Origin: DATGFK01 sp040007395
GTDB lineage: Bacteria > Chloroflexota > Anaerolineae > Aggregatilineales > UBA2796
Direction of reading: 5' to 3'
Length of the DNA stretch: 38,709 bases
Assembly: GCA_040007395.1 (NCBI GenBank)
Contig: JBDTVG010000080.1
Location: forward strand, 1 to 38,709
The notes under the pieces: model-generated
The model's input: the letters and a program-made list of their open reading frames with translations, nothing else
The model's database searches: none
Told to the model about the DNA's origin: nothing
Shown: in pieces, positions 1 through 7,897 of the stretch
Position numbering within the stretch: position 1 is the first letter of the stretch
Layout: each line of letters opens with the position of its first letter
Translations under genes and position numbers: made by a program

Positions 1-269
1 CCGACGATAATCGCGATGACTACGCCCATCGTCAACAGACTGTCGCGATCCAGAGTGGGTTCTTGCCGCGTGAACAGCCAGCCCACGAACCCCAAAATAA
101 GTGTGGTGGTGGGCAGCACGAAATCCAATGGGCGCACGGGTAGCGCTGGTTGCAGCCAATAGATCGCCAACACGCTGCCGATCAGCAATCCCCAACCGCG
201 CCAGCGCACAGGGATTACCTTATAGAGCAGCGCACCGATACCGAATATCGCAATGGCAGTAAGGGTCAT
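1..269 (-). CDS. Polytopic membrane protein, probable MBOAT-family O-acyltransferase (N-terminal 89 codons only)
   Basis: The frame starts at an ATG directly after the TAA of the microprotein gene and runs out of the window, so only the N-terminus is visible. The visible part has hydrophobic segments at roughly residues 3-18, 24-40, 47-64 and 78 onward, separated by short basic or polar loops such as PVRWRGWG and FTRQEPTLDRDS. The Leu-Gln-Pro plus Leu-Asp-Phe pattern resembles the start of MBOAT-family proteins I recall from Chloroflexota, but the diagnostic His/Asn region lies outside the window. MBOAT proteins such as DltB and AlgI transfer acyl groups across the membrane to cell-envelope polymers. 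The zero-gap junction with the upstream gene implies translational coupling. The family call is inference; another polytopic membrane protein is possible. Confidence 0.5.
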   Translation of the reverse strand, partial: MTLTAIAIFGIGALLYKVIPVRWRGWGLLIGSVLAIYWLQPALPVRPLDFVLPTTTLILGFVGWLFTRQEPTLDRDSLLTMGVVIAIIV

Positions 270-389
270 TTAGAAACCCTGATAGATCCACTGTGGGGCG
301 CTGTCGGCGGTGGCGATCACTAGTAAGATCAGGATCACACAAAAGACGACAGCAAACACATTCTCACGGGTGAGCAACCGCTTGACCAT
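270..389 (-). CDS. 39-residue single-pass membrane microprotein with DltX-like C-terminus
   Basis: This short gene has an ATG start preceded by a clean AGGAG about 11 bases upstream. It lies 37 bases after the lipoprotein gene, and its TAA abuts the ATG of the following membrane protein gene. The protein has a basic N-terminus (MVKRLLTREN), one hydrophobic helix at about residues 11-27 and a C-terminal tail APQWIYQGF. DltX, the small partner of the MBOAT protein DltB in teichoic acid D-alanylation, has the same layout and ends in a conserved aromatic motif close to FIYxxF. The similarity in size, topology, tail and neighbour suggests an acyl-transfer microprotein for the next gene. The coding call is well supported by the site and spacing; the functional call is inference. 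Confidence 0.7.
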   Translation of the reverse strand: MVKRLLTRENVFAVVFCVILILLVIATADSAPQWIYQGF

Positions 390-426
390 CAATGAATTAA
401 CTCCTAAAAAGCATAGCGTGTTATCT

Positions 427-1434
427 TTATTTGGGCGTATTCGTTGGCGGTGGGCCACCCGGCGTTGCTGCTGGGGCGTGGAACACCACTGTATCCAGAA
501 TCTTTTGCAGGTCGCCGCGACCCTCATTATAAGCTTCGATTGGCTCAACGTAAGTGTAGAACAGGTAGTTGCCGCCGAACTGGTTCAGACCCACAAACCA
601 CCCAGCGGTGTCCGGTTCGTCGGGACATTTGCTGACATTGTAGTACGCGCCGACTCCCGGTTGCCCACCGACGGTAAAGGTTAGCTGCTCATAACGTCCG
701 ACATTGCACATCAATCCCACGACTGTACCTTGCAGCAGTCGTAGTCCATCGCCCCACAGCAATTGCATTTGATAGCTCATCGGCGTAGCAAGACTCGGTG
801 CAAGGGTCGGAGTTGGGCCGGCTGGGCCTATCGTCGGCATCGGGCCAATGCTCGGAAAGCCCCACAGGATCACAATCGTGCCAATACCGCCATTTTTGAC
901 CGGGCCTTTGTAGATCGCCATATTCATCGACATCTGGATCAATGCGTCGCGGATCGGCAAGACATAATAAGCCCCACGCCAGCTATCTGGCAGTTTAATG
1001 TCCAGCGGCGGCGCGATGCCCGGTGAAAGGGCAGCTTGAGTCGGCAGCGGCGTAAAGCTAACATTCGCGGTCACAGCGAGTAATGCCGAGGTAGAAGTCG
1101 GCTGGATCTGCGTAGCAGAAGCCGCGATCTGAGTCGGTGGCGGTGCTTGAGGAGGTTGGGTTGCGGCGGGTGGGGTCGATCCGGCTGATACGGCAGTTTG
1201 CACAGCTTGCACAATCCGGGTTGGCACTGCTGACGGGGTAAGGGTAGGCAGTGCCGTTCGCGATGGATCGATAATCGCCGCCTGAGTGGTAGGCGGTACG
1301 ACGCTTGGCAGGGGCGATGGTGTCACTGTAGGCGGCGGAGTCGCGCAACTTGCCAACAAAATGCACAGCGCAACGGTCAAAATCATTGGCGCTGATGTTG
1401 CCTGTATCGTTGATCGAGACAAGATCACTCCCAT
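427..1434 (-). CDS. Secreted lipoprotein with Pro/Thr-rich linker, unknown function
   Basis: The predicted protein is 335 residues. It begins at an ATG that overlaps the guaA stop codon by 10 bases. A start 16 codons later is possible, but it would lose the Arg of the signal-peptide n-region. The hydrophobic segment ends in a lipobox-like LLASC with the Cys at residue 30, so the mature protein is probably lipid-anchored outside the cytoplasmic membrane. About 100 residues rich in Pro, Thr, Ser and Ala follow, then a globular part of about 190 residues with a second short Pro/Thr stretch. Two Cys residues in the C-terminal domain could form a disulfide. I recognise no catalytic motif. It sits between guaA and the microprotein/MBOAT-like pair, so it may serve the same envelope process. 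Confidence 0.8.
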   Translation of the reverse strand: MGVILSRSTIQATSAPMILTVALCILLASCATPPPTVTPSPLPSVVPPTTQAAIIDPSRTALPTLTPSAVPTRIVQAVQTAVSAGSTPPAATQPPQAPPPTQIAASATQIQPTSTSALLAVTANVSFTPLPTQAALSPGIAPPLDIKLPDSWRGAYYVLPIRDALIQMSMNMAIYKGPVKNGGIGTIVILWGFPSIGPMPTIGPAGPTPTLAPSLATPMSYQMQLLWGDGLRLLQGTVVGLMCNVGRYEQLTFTVGGQPGVGAYYNVSKCPDEPDTAGWFVGLNQFGGNYLFYTYVEPIEAYNEGRGDLQKILDTVVFHAPAATPGGPPPTNTPK

Positions 1435-2981
1435 TCTATCGTGGCGGGTGGTTTGCTGGATATATCGTAGACCACACGGTTCACGCCCGCCACTTCGTTG
1501 ACAATCCGATTGCTGACCCGCGCCAGAAGATCGTAGGGGAGTCGCGCCCAGTCTGCCGTCATAAAGTCGTCCGTCGTCACCGCCCGGATCGCGATGGCTT
1601 CCTGATAGGTGCGCATATCGCCCATCACGCCCACACTGCGCACGGGCAGCAGTACCGCAAATGCCTGAGCCGTATCGCCGCGCAGCAGACCAGCTTGTCC
1701 CAATTCCTCTAGCAAGATTGCATCCGCCTCGCGCAAGTAATTCAAGCGCTCCCACGTTATCGCGCCCAAGCAGCGTACCGCCAAACCGGGGCCGGGGAAT
1801 GGCTGCCGCCAGACGATTTCATCCGGCAAACCGAGTTCAGTGCCAACCCGGCGTACCTCGTCCTTGAACAGGAAGCGCAGCGGTTCAACCAGCTTGAAGT
1901 GCATATCTTCCGGCAAGCCACCGACATTATGATGCGTCTTGATGCGGTGTGCGCCGGGGCGATCTTTGGCGGCACTCTCGATCACGTCGGGATAGATCGT
2001 GCCTTGCGCCAGAAAGTCGATTTGACCGAGTTTACGGGATTCGATCTCGAAGGTACGCACAAAGAGATTGCCGATGATACTGCGTTTCTTCTCAGGATCG
2101 GTCACATTATCGAGTTCAGTGAGGAACGTCTCCGTTGCATCGACGGCAACCAATGGAATGCCCAGATGTTTGCCAAAGGTCTCAACGACCTGCTCTGGCT
2201 CATTTTTACGCATTAAGCCCTGATTGACGAAGATACACGTCAACTGATCGCCAATCGCCCGATGGATCAGCGCGGCGGCTACTGCCGAATCAACACCCCC
2301 ACTCAGACCTAGTACGACGCGCCCGTCACCGACTTGTGATTGTACCGTTTCGATGCTTTCGCTGATGATCGAGGCGGGAGTCCAACTTGCTTCACACCCG
2401 CATATATTCAATACGAAGTTCCGTAAGAGTGACGCACCCAGCGGCGTATGCGATACTTCAGGGTGAAACTGCACAGCGTAATAGCGCCGTGCTTCATCGC
2501 CCATTGCTGCAAACGGCGAATTAGACGAATGCGCCAACGACTCCCACCCACTAGGCAGCGCTTCGATCCGATCCCCGTGACTCATCCATACGTCAAGGGT
2601 GTCGGGCATCTGGGCAAAAAGTGGCGACTCTTGTACTTGTACCGATGCAGGGCCATATTCGCGGGTTGTCGAACCTGCCACGATGCCGCCCAACGCATGA
2701 GTCAGCAGTTGCATTCCGTAACAAATCCCCAAAATCGGCGTGCCAGTGCTGATCACGTAACCGGGCAAAGTCGGTGCGCCGACATCGTAGACACTGCTTG
2801 GCCCACCAGAGAGAATCAAGCCACGCGGCTGGAGCGCCATAATTTGCGCGGGATCAGCATCCCAAGCGAAGATTTCCGCATAGACGTTTTGTTCACGCAC
2901 CCGTCGGGCGATCAACTGCGTGTACTGCGATCCAAAGTCGAGGATAACAATACCGCCTGTGTGCAGCTTCGGTTGATTCAT
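1425..2981 (-). CDS. guaA: GMP synthase (glutamine-hydrolysing)
   Basis: This cytosolic enzyme converts XMP to GMP using glutamine and ATP. The 518-residue length is normal for the single-chain form. The N-terminal class I glutamine amidotransferase domain shows the nucleophile Cys87 in GICYGMQ and the partner His173 and Glu175 in FHPEV. The ATP-pyrophosphatase P-loop SGGVDS is at 227-232. The C-terminal dimerisation domain closes with the family-typical PPATIEWE. The ATG overlaps the xpt stop as TAATG, and the 3' end overlaps the lipoprotein start by 10 bases, so all three genes should be translated together. Xpt makes XMP and GuaA aminates it, so the pair forms a direct xanthine-to-GMP salvage route. 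Confidence 0.97.
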   Translation of the reverse strand: MNQPKLHTGGIVILDFGSQYTQLIARRVREQNVYAEIFAWDADPAQIMALQPRGLILSGGPSSVYDVGAPTLPGYVISTGTPILGICYGMQLLTHALGGIVAGSTTREYGPASVQVQESPLFAQMPDTLDVWMSHGDRIEALPSGWESLAHSSNSPFAAMGDEARRYYAVQFHPEVSHTPLGASLLRNFVLNICGCEASWTPASIISESIETVQSQVGDGRVVLGLSGGVDSAVAAALIHRAIGDQLTCIFVNQGLMRKNEPEQVVETFGKHLGIPLVAVDATETFLTELDNVTDPEKKRSIIGNLFVRTFEIESRKLGQIDFLAQGTIYPDVIESAAKDRPGAHRIKTHHNVGGLPEDMHFKLVEPLRFLFKDEVRRVGTELGLPDEIVWRQPFPGPGLAVRCLGAITWERLNYLREADAILLEELGQAGLLRGDTAQAFAVLLPVRSVGVMGDMRTYQEAIAIRAVTTDDFMTADWARLPYDLLARVSNRIVNEVAGVNRVVYDISSKPPATIEWE

Positions 2982-3568
2982 TATTTCGTAATGGTCTCAT
3001 CCAGAAAAACGATTTGCCCATTATCCATTGAAATAATCGTAGCAAGCGCTTCAATCGGCACGTTGTAATGTTCCAACGCTTTCCGTCCACCCTCAAAGCT
3101 TTTCTCGACCACACACGCGATCCCGACCAGTTCCGATTTCGCGCTGCGTACCATCCGCGCCAAACTACGCAGGGTTTTCCCCGATGCCAGAAAGTCATCG
3201 ACGATTAGGATACGATCTTCACCCGGCAGAAATTCCGCCGAAACTAACAGTTGTACATCCATGCCTTTGGTATGTGACGGCGCGGTTTCAAGATAGACCG
3301 GGCCGTACATCGTCACAGGTTTGACCTTGCGGGCGTAGATCAGCGGCACGCCCATCACATACGCCGTTGCAAAGGCCGGAGCAATGCCCGATACTTCCGC
3401 CGTCAGGATGCGCGTTACTCCTGCGTTGGCGAAACGCCGCGCTAGTTCTTCACCGCAGCGCATGATTAACCCCACATCGATCTGATGATTAAGCAGGCTG
3501 TCGATCTTGAGAATACCATCACCAAGGTTTTGGCCTTCGGCTTTGATCCGTTGCTTGAGTTCTTCCAT
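2981..3568 (-). CDS. xpt: Xanthine phosphoribosyltransferase
   Basis: This enzyme converts xanthine and PRPP to XMP in the cytosol. With the ATG at 3568 the protein is 195 residues, essentially the length of Bacillus subtilis Xpt, and the N-terminus MEELKQRIKAEG aligns with that family. A GGGGG stretch lies about 6-10 bases upstream; upstream in-frame starts at 3601 and 3661 have no better site and add non-family sequence. Visible motifs are KIDSLLNHQID near residue 21, SGIAPAFA near 60 and the PRPP-binding ILIVDDFLASGKT at 120-132. The stop overlaps the guaA start by one base. In Firmicutes xpt often follows a guanine riboswitch; I saw no such fold in the 195 bases upstream. Confidence 0.94.
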   Translation of the reverse strand: MEELKQRIKAEGQNLGDGILKIDSLLNHQIDVGLIMRCGEELARRFANAGVTRILTAEVSGIAPAFATAYVMGVPLIYARKVKPVTMYGPVYLETAPSHTKGMDVQLLVSAEFLPGEDRILIVDDFLASGKTLRSLARMVRSAKSELVGIACVVEKSFEGGRKALEHYNVPIEALATIISMDNGQIVFLDETITK

Positions 3569-3763
3569 CAATTCCCCCAACTTGGCTCTACGTGAAGTCA
3601 TTCTATCGCACTGCCAAAATGCTGGCGAGTGCCGGATTGCACAAACCTTGCGTCGTGGCAAATTGCACTACCCTAATCGGCGGCATTGGCAGATAATAGA
3701 TACTATAGAGATAGGTAGTTAACAATCGCCTATCCAAGTAAACCGATCCCGGAGTGAATAATT

Positions 3764-4114
3764 TTGGTAAGTCCAATCAGCCCAGCAGCAAAAGAATTAG
3801 TGATGTACACGCGCACCACACCCTGCCCATTTGTTTCGCTGGCAAAGCGTGTGCTTGATGCCGAACAGATTCCCTATCGCGAACTTTTTATCGACCACGA
3901 CAAAACCTATGAACAGCGGGTTTTGAACTGGACAGGCTTTCTCTCTGTGCCAACCCTGATTATTGCTTGGGTCGGTCAGGATCTCCCCTACATCGAACCG
4001 TCGCTGCTGCCCAAAGATACCAGCCCACGCGGCGAAGATCGTGGCCCGATGCTCACCGAACCCAACGAAGATCAACTGCGAAATTGGCTGCGTAAACACG
4101 CGCTCTTGGGCTAG
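3764..4114 (+). CDS. Glutaredoxin-like protein, monothiol CPF type with atypical C-terminus
   Basis: The 116-residue protein has a thioredoxin-like pattern. It includes a beta strand ELVMYTRTT, the redox site CPFV with a single Cys21, and the cis-proline segment SVPTLI with Pro63. Glutaredoxins normally follow this with a Gly-Gly glutathione-binding motif; here about 30 residues rich in Pro, Gly and charged residues precede a final helix. The start is a TTG with GGAG at 3751-3754, about 9 bases upstream; the next ATG, 13 codons later, has no good site and would cut the first strand. Glutathione is uncommon in this kind of bacterium, so the redox partner may be another thiol. The fold call is fairly sure; the substrate is unknown. 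Confidence 0.78.
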   Translation: MVSPISPAAKELVMYTRTTPCPFVSLAKRVLDAEQIPYRELFIDHDKTYEQRVLNWTGFLSVPTLIIAWVGQDLPYIEPSLLPKDTSPRGEDRGPMLTEPNEDQLRNWLRKHALLG

Positions 4115-4193
4115 CTGCGTAGAGTCATTAGTGGGCTTCATCAGGTCAAGAAAGGGAACGAGCACACGATTCTTCGTGTCCGAACGGGCTACC

Positions 4194-5096
4194 ATGAAAT
4201 CCTATTCACCTGTCTATCAGAAGATAAACGCCGTGATTGACCGCCTTGAGCAAGATAAAATTCTGTATAGGGCGGAAAACTTCATAGAGAGAATGAACGC
4301 TCTAGATGTCCTTGAGTTTCAATTGCTGGATGATATTGAAAATGTCACTATATTGCCTGATGCAGAAAAATCGCGGCTGATGCAGCGCGCCGAGATGCTT
4401 AAGCAGAAATTGGTAGATGTGAATGAAAAGCTGTTTACACATCTATTGCTAAGCATTCGATCCAATGACCGCGCCACTGTAACCCAGTATTTTAAACAAG
4501 CTGAGCGACAAATTTCCAGAAGTGCCGATGATGACTATCTGGGATATGATGAGATCGACATGCTGGTCAATGGGCTGCTGGAAGTCGCCTTTGTTCCGCC
4601 AGAGCCAGAAGAACGCGATGCTGACATGATCTACTATCAGCCAACGCCAGCCAGAATCATCTTGAAGCTGATTGACGAACTTCATCTCACCCTGAATGAT
4701 ACCTTCTATGATCTTGGATCGGGGCTAGGCCATGTGCCAATTTTAGTTAACCTGCTGACCAATATTAAGACTAAGGGCATCGAACTAGAGAACGCCTATT
4801 TTCAATATTCCAATGAATGCCTAAAGAAGCTGGGATTATCTGACGTTGAGTTTATTAATGCTGATGCGCGGGATGTCGATTACTGTGATGGAACCATATT
4901 TTATATGTATACCCCTTTTCAGGGAGAGATCTTGCGGCAAGTGCTAAAGAAATTAGAAGCACAGTCGGAACGGCACCCCATCAGAGTTTGCACTTATGGC
5001 CCCTGTACTTTACAAGTCAGTAAGCTAAATTGGTTGCGACCAATTTACCAAACAGGTAAGCAAGAAGGCAGTTTGAGTATCTTTAGTAGTCTGTAA
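4194..5096 (+). CDS. SAM-dependent methyltransferase (class I)
   Basis: The predicted protein is 300 residues starting at ATG 4194; the open frame continues upstream, but there it overlaps the glutaredoxin-like gene in another frame and looks non-coding. The first 140 residues are helical and charged, with no known motif. The second half is a Rossmann methyltransferase. Motif I is FYDLGSGLGHVPIL from residue 171, the acidic ribose-binding residue lies in GIELEN near 197-199, and NADARDVD near 222 is motif II/III. A YYQPTPARII segment just before motif I is typical of methyltransferases related to the DOT1-like group. The substrate cannot be told. It has no obvious operon partner. Confidence 0.85.
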   Translation: MKSYSPVYQKINAVIDRLEQDKILYRAENFIERMNALDVLEFQLLDDIENVTILPDAEKSRLMQRAEMLKQKLVDVNEKLFTHLLLSIRSNDRATVTQYFKQAERQISRSADDDYLGYDEIDMLVNGLLEVAFVPPEPEERDADMIYYQPTPARIILKLIDELHLTLNDTFYDLGSGLGHVPILVNLLTNIKTKGIELENAYFQYSNECLKKLGLSDVEFINADARDVDYCDGTIFYMYTPFQGEILRQVLKKLEAQSERHPIRVCTYGPCTLQVSKLNWLRPIYQTGKQEGSLSIFSSL

Positions 5097-5170
5097 CTCG
5101 GATAGGAAATACTCAGGTCGATCACAATCTCAATTTGAGCCAATATTTTTTTACTAGGGAGAATAATTTT

Positions 5171-6667
5171 ATGCCTCGCTTGATCCTTGCCCTTGATCAG
5201 GGAACGACCAGTTCAAGGGCGATTCTGTTCAATGCCGAAGGGAAGCCCGTCGCTACAGCGCAAAAAGAGTTCCCGCAAATCTATCCCCAACCCGGTTGGG
5301 TGGAACATGACCCCGCTGATATTTGGAACAGCCAGATCAGTGTCGCAGTAGAAGCCATTGCCAAGTCGGGCAGCCGTGCCGAAGACATCGCCGCTATCGG
5401 GATTACCAACCAGCGCGAAACCACGTTGATCTGGGATCGCAGCACAGGCCAGCCGATCTATAACGCGATAGTTTGGCAGTGCCGCCGTACTGCCGAAATG
5501 TGCGAGTCGCTCAAAGCCGAGGGCTACACCGATGACTTTCGCGCCCGAACAGGATTGGTCATCGATGCGTATTTTTCTGGCACAAAAGCCGCATGGATAC
5601 TCGACCATGTACCGGGCAGTCGTGAACGCGCCCAGCGTGGCGAACTGGCCTTCGGTACGGTTGATACGTGGCTATTATGGAATCTGAGCGGCGGCAAGCT
5701 GCATATCACCGATGTCAGCAACGCCAGCCGCACGCTGCTCTACAACATTCACATGCACGACTGGGACGATACGATCCTCAAGCGGCTGGATATTCCACGC
5801 GAACTACTGCCTACCGTCAAACCGTCGAGCGCCCTATACGGCGAAACCGATCCGCAGCACTTTGGGGTGGCAATCCCACTCGCCGGGGTGGCGGGCGACC
5901 AGCAAGCCGCCACATTTGGGCAAGCCTGCTATGCACCCGGTACGGTCAAGAACACCTATGGCACGGGCTGTTTCATGCTCATGAACACAGGTGAACGCGC
6001 TGTCAGTTCCGCCAATGGCTTGCTGACGACGATTGGCTGGCAGCTTGGCGAAACCGGAAAAATAGTCTACGCGCTGGAAGGTAGCATTTTTATTGCGGGT
6101 GCGGTGGTGCAATGGCTGCGCGACGAGCTTGGGTTGATCAAAAGTGCCGCCGAAACGGAACCTCTCGCGGGGAGTGTCTCGGATACAGGCGGCGTATATC
6201 TGGTTCCGGCCTTTGTCGGGTTAGGTGCGCCCTATTGGGATGGCTTCGCACGCGGAACAATTGTCGGTTTGACTCGTGGTAGCAACCGATCGCATCTGGT
6301 TCGCGCTGCCCTCGAAGCGATTGCCTACCAGACTCGCGATGTGGTTGAAGTCATGGTGCGCGATGCAGGGCTAGAGCTTGAGTCACTGCGCGTGGATGGC
6401 GGCGCATCTGCCAACAATTGGCTCATGCAGTTTCAGGCCGATGTACTGGGTGTGACCGTGCAACGTCCTGCTACCGTCGAGACGACTGCTTTGGGAGTAG
6501 CCTACCTTGCCGGATTAGCCATTGGCTTTTGGCAGTCGCCAGATCAGATTGCGGCGCAGTGGGCGGTTGAGCGAACCTTTGAGCCACAGATGTCCACCGA
6601 ACGGCGCGATGCACTCTATTATGACTGGCGGCGGGCTGTCGAACGTTCGAGAGCGTGGGCGCGTTAG
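5171..6667 (+). CDS. glpK: Glycerol kinase
   Basis: This FGGY-family kinase phosphorylates glycerol to sn-glycerol 3-phosphate with ATP in the cytosol, feeding lipid synthesis or glycolysis. From ATG 5171, preceded by GGGAGA about 8 bases upstream, it is 498 residues, the usual length; an upstream in-frame ATG at 5135 adds 12 non-family residues. Key signatures are DQGTTSSRAI at the N-terminus, ITNQRETT, the glycerol-binding region around VWQCRRTAE, GTVDTWLLWNL, GDQQAATFGQ, NTYGTGCFMLMNTG, and GLGAPYWDGFARG in the C-terminal domain. No glycerol facilitator or glpD is adjacent. A glycosyltransferase gene follows after 14 bases. Confidence 0.97.
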   Translation: MPRLILALDQGTTSSRAILFNAEGKPVATAQKEFPQIYPQPGWVEHDPADIWNSQISVAVEAIAKSGSRAEDIAAIGITNQRETTLIWDRSTGQPIYNAIVWQCRRTAEMCESLKAEGYTDDFRARTGLVIDAYFSGTKAAWILDHVPGSRERAQRGELAFGTVDTWLLWNLSGGKLHITDVSNASRTLLYNIHMHDWDDTILKRLDIPRELLPTVKPSSALYGETDPQHFGVAIPLAGVAGDQQAATFGQACYAPGTVKNTYGTGCFMLMNTGERAVSSANGLLTTIGWQLGETGKIVYALEGSIFIAGAVVQWLRDELGLIKSAAETEPLAGSVSDTGGVYLVPAFVGLGAPYWDGFARGTIVGLTRGSNRSHLVRAALEAIAYQTRDVVEVMVRDAGLELESLRVDGGASANNWLMQFQADVLGVTVQRPATVETTALGVAYLAGLAIGFWQSPDQIAAQWAVERTFEPQMSTERRDALYYDWRRAVERSRAWAR

Positions 6668-6681
6668 CTGCATAATATACG

Positions 6682-7797
6682 ATGCGGATTCTCATTCTGG
6701 TTGATAAAGCAGTGGATCTCGATAGTGCAAGCTATGTAGATGCGCTGGATGTGTCAGGGGTGCGCCGTTACGTCGCCCGGATTGTGCCACGCTTTGACCC
6801 CGAACGCATCCAGATCCAGCAACGTGCCTTGCGTGATACACACTCGCAACAGGCTGATCCTGCGATTAGTTTTAATGCACGCCATCTATTTGATGTTGCC
6901 GCATGGCGGCGCTTGCTCCAATTTCTGCATACTCAGGATATTGAGCTAATTCATGCGTTGGGTCTGAATGCCGCCGTATTCGCTGCCATTGCCGGAGGAA
7001 TCGTGGGTATTCCCACCCTAGCCTCGTTTGAGAGTTTGGCGGATTTTAACGCGGTTGGATACATCCCCCAGATGCAGCAGCGTGTGAAGCAGTTGATCTT
7101 GCGATGTGGTATCGATCATGTGATTGTGCCTTCGATGGTACTGCGGAAGAATTTCTGGCGTGTTAATTACCCGCAAGCGCGGATCGAAGTCGTCTATCGC
7201 GGTGTCGATCTGCGTCCTGCGGAAGCGCCTGTTTTGGCGCGTGCTGCGCTTGGGCTACCCGAAGGCCCATTGGTCACGATGATCGCGCCACTAGTGCCAG
7301 ATCAAGGCTACAATCTTCTGATCGATATGATGCGACGACTGCTTCAGCGTGTTCCGGAAGCCCATCTTGCCATCGTCGGATCAGGCGTACTGGCGCAAGA
7401 ACTTTACAGAAAAACACACTACCTGCCGATTGTCTGGCTCGGTGAGCGTAGTGATATACGGGAAATTATCGCTGCCAGTGATACAATCGTCGTTCATCCG
7501 CGCCAACCCGGTATCCCCTCTGTGATATTGGAAGCGGCAGCAGCGGGCAAACCGGTAATTGCTTCCCGTGCATCGGGCATTAACGAGGTCATCGAACATG
7601 GGGTAAACGGTCTGCAAGTCACCTATGGTGACTCACCCGATCTGGCTGTTCAGATCAGCCGTGTGTTATCGCAACCGAGCTTCCAGCAGAGTCTTGGTGC
7701 GGCGGCGCAGCAAAAGGCTCGTTCACAGTTTTCGCTGGAGGTTCAGCGCGACACTATGACGATCTTATATGAATCGACTGTTTATGGCAGACGCTAA
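6682..7797 (+). CDS. Glycosyltransferase, GT4-like (GT-B fold)
   Basis: The 371-residue protein has two Rossmann-like halves. The C-terminal half carries the features of family GT4: VVYRGVDL at about residue 172, the strand AHLAIVGSG, WLGERSDIREIIAASD, and the E-x7-E-type sugar-nucleotide region around PSVILEAAAAGKPVIAS. Enzymes of this type move a sugar from a nucleotide donor to a lipid, polysaccharide or small acceptor on the cytoplasmic side of the membrane. The start ATG lies 14 bases after the glpK stop, so co-transcription with glpK is likely, although a functional tie is not evident. Donor and acceptor are unknown. Confidence 0.88.
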   Translation: MRILILVDKAVDLDSASYVDALDVSGVRRYVARIVPRFDPERIQIQQRALRDTHSQQADPAISFNARHLFDVAAWRRLLQFLHTQDIELIHALGLNAAVFAAIAGGIVGIPTLASFESLADFNAVGYIPQMQQRVKQLILRCGIDHVIVPSMVLRKNFWRVNYPQARIEVVYRGVDLRPAEAPVLARAALGLPEGPLVTMIAPLVPDQGYNLLIDMMRRLLQRVPEAHLAIVGSGVLAQELYRKTHYLPIVWLGERSDIREIIAASDTIVVHPRQPGIPSVILEAAAAGKPVIASRASGINEVIEHGVNGLQVTYGDSPDLAVQISRVLSQPSFQQSLGAAAQQKARSQFSLEVQRDTMTILYESTVYGRR

Positions 7798-7897
7798 CCC
7801 CGCCACGATATTGGATATTAGCTTATAAAGGAACCGCTAAGGTTATTGTGTCACTTTATCAACACCAGTAAATTCTACAAAGGCAGATCATAACACT

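Noticed and set aside
1435..1755. Upstream extension of the lipoprotein reading frame
   Set aside because: It lies wholly inside guaA in another frame, and the sequence is Arg/Gly-rich shadow translation. The signal peptide begins at 1434.
3569..3763. Possible purine riboswitch before xpt
   Set aside because: The conserved three-way junction bases and paired loops of guanine riboswitches could not be found on the minus strand.
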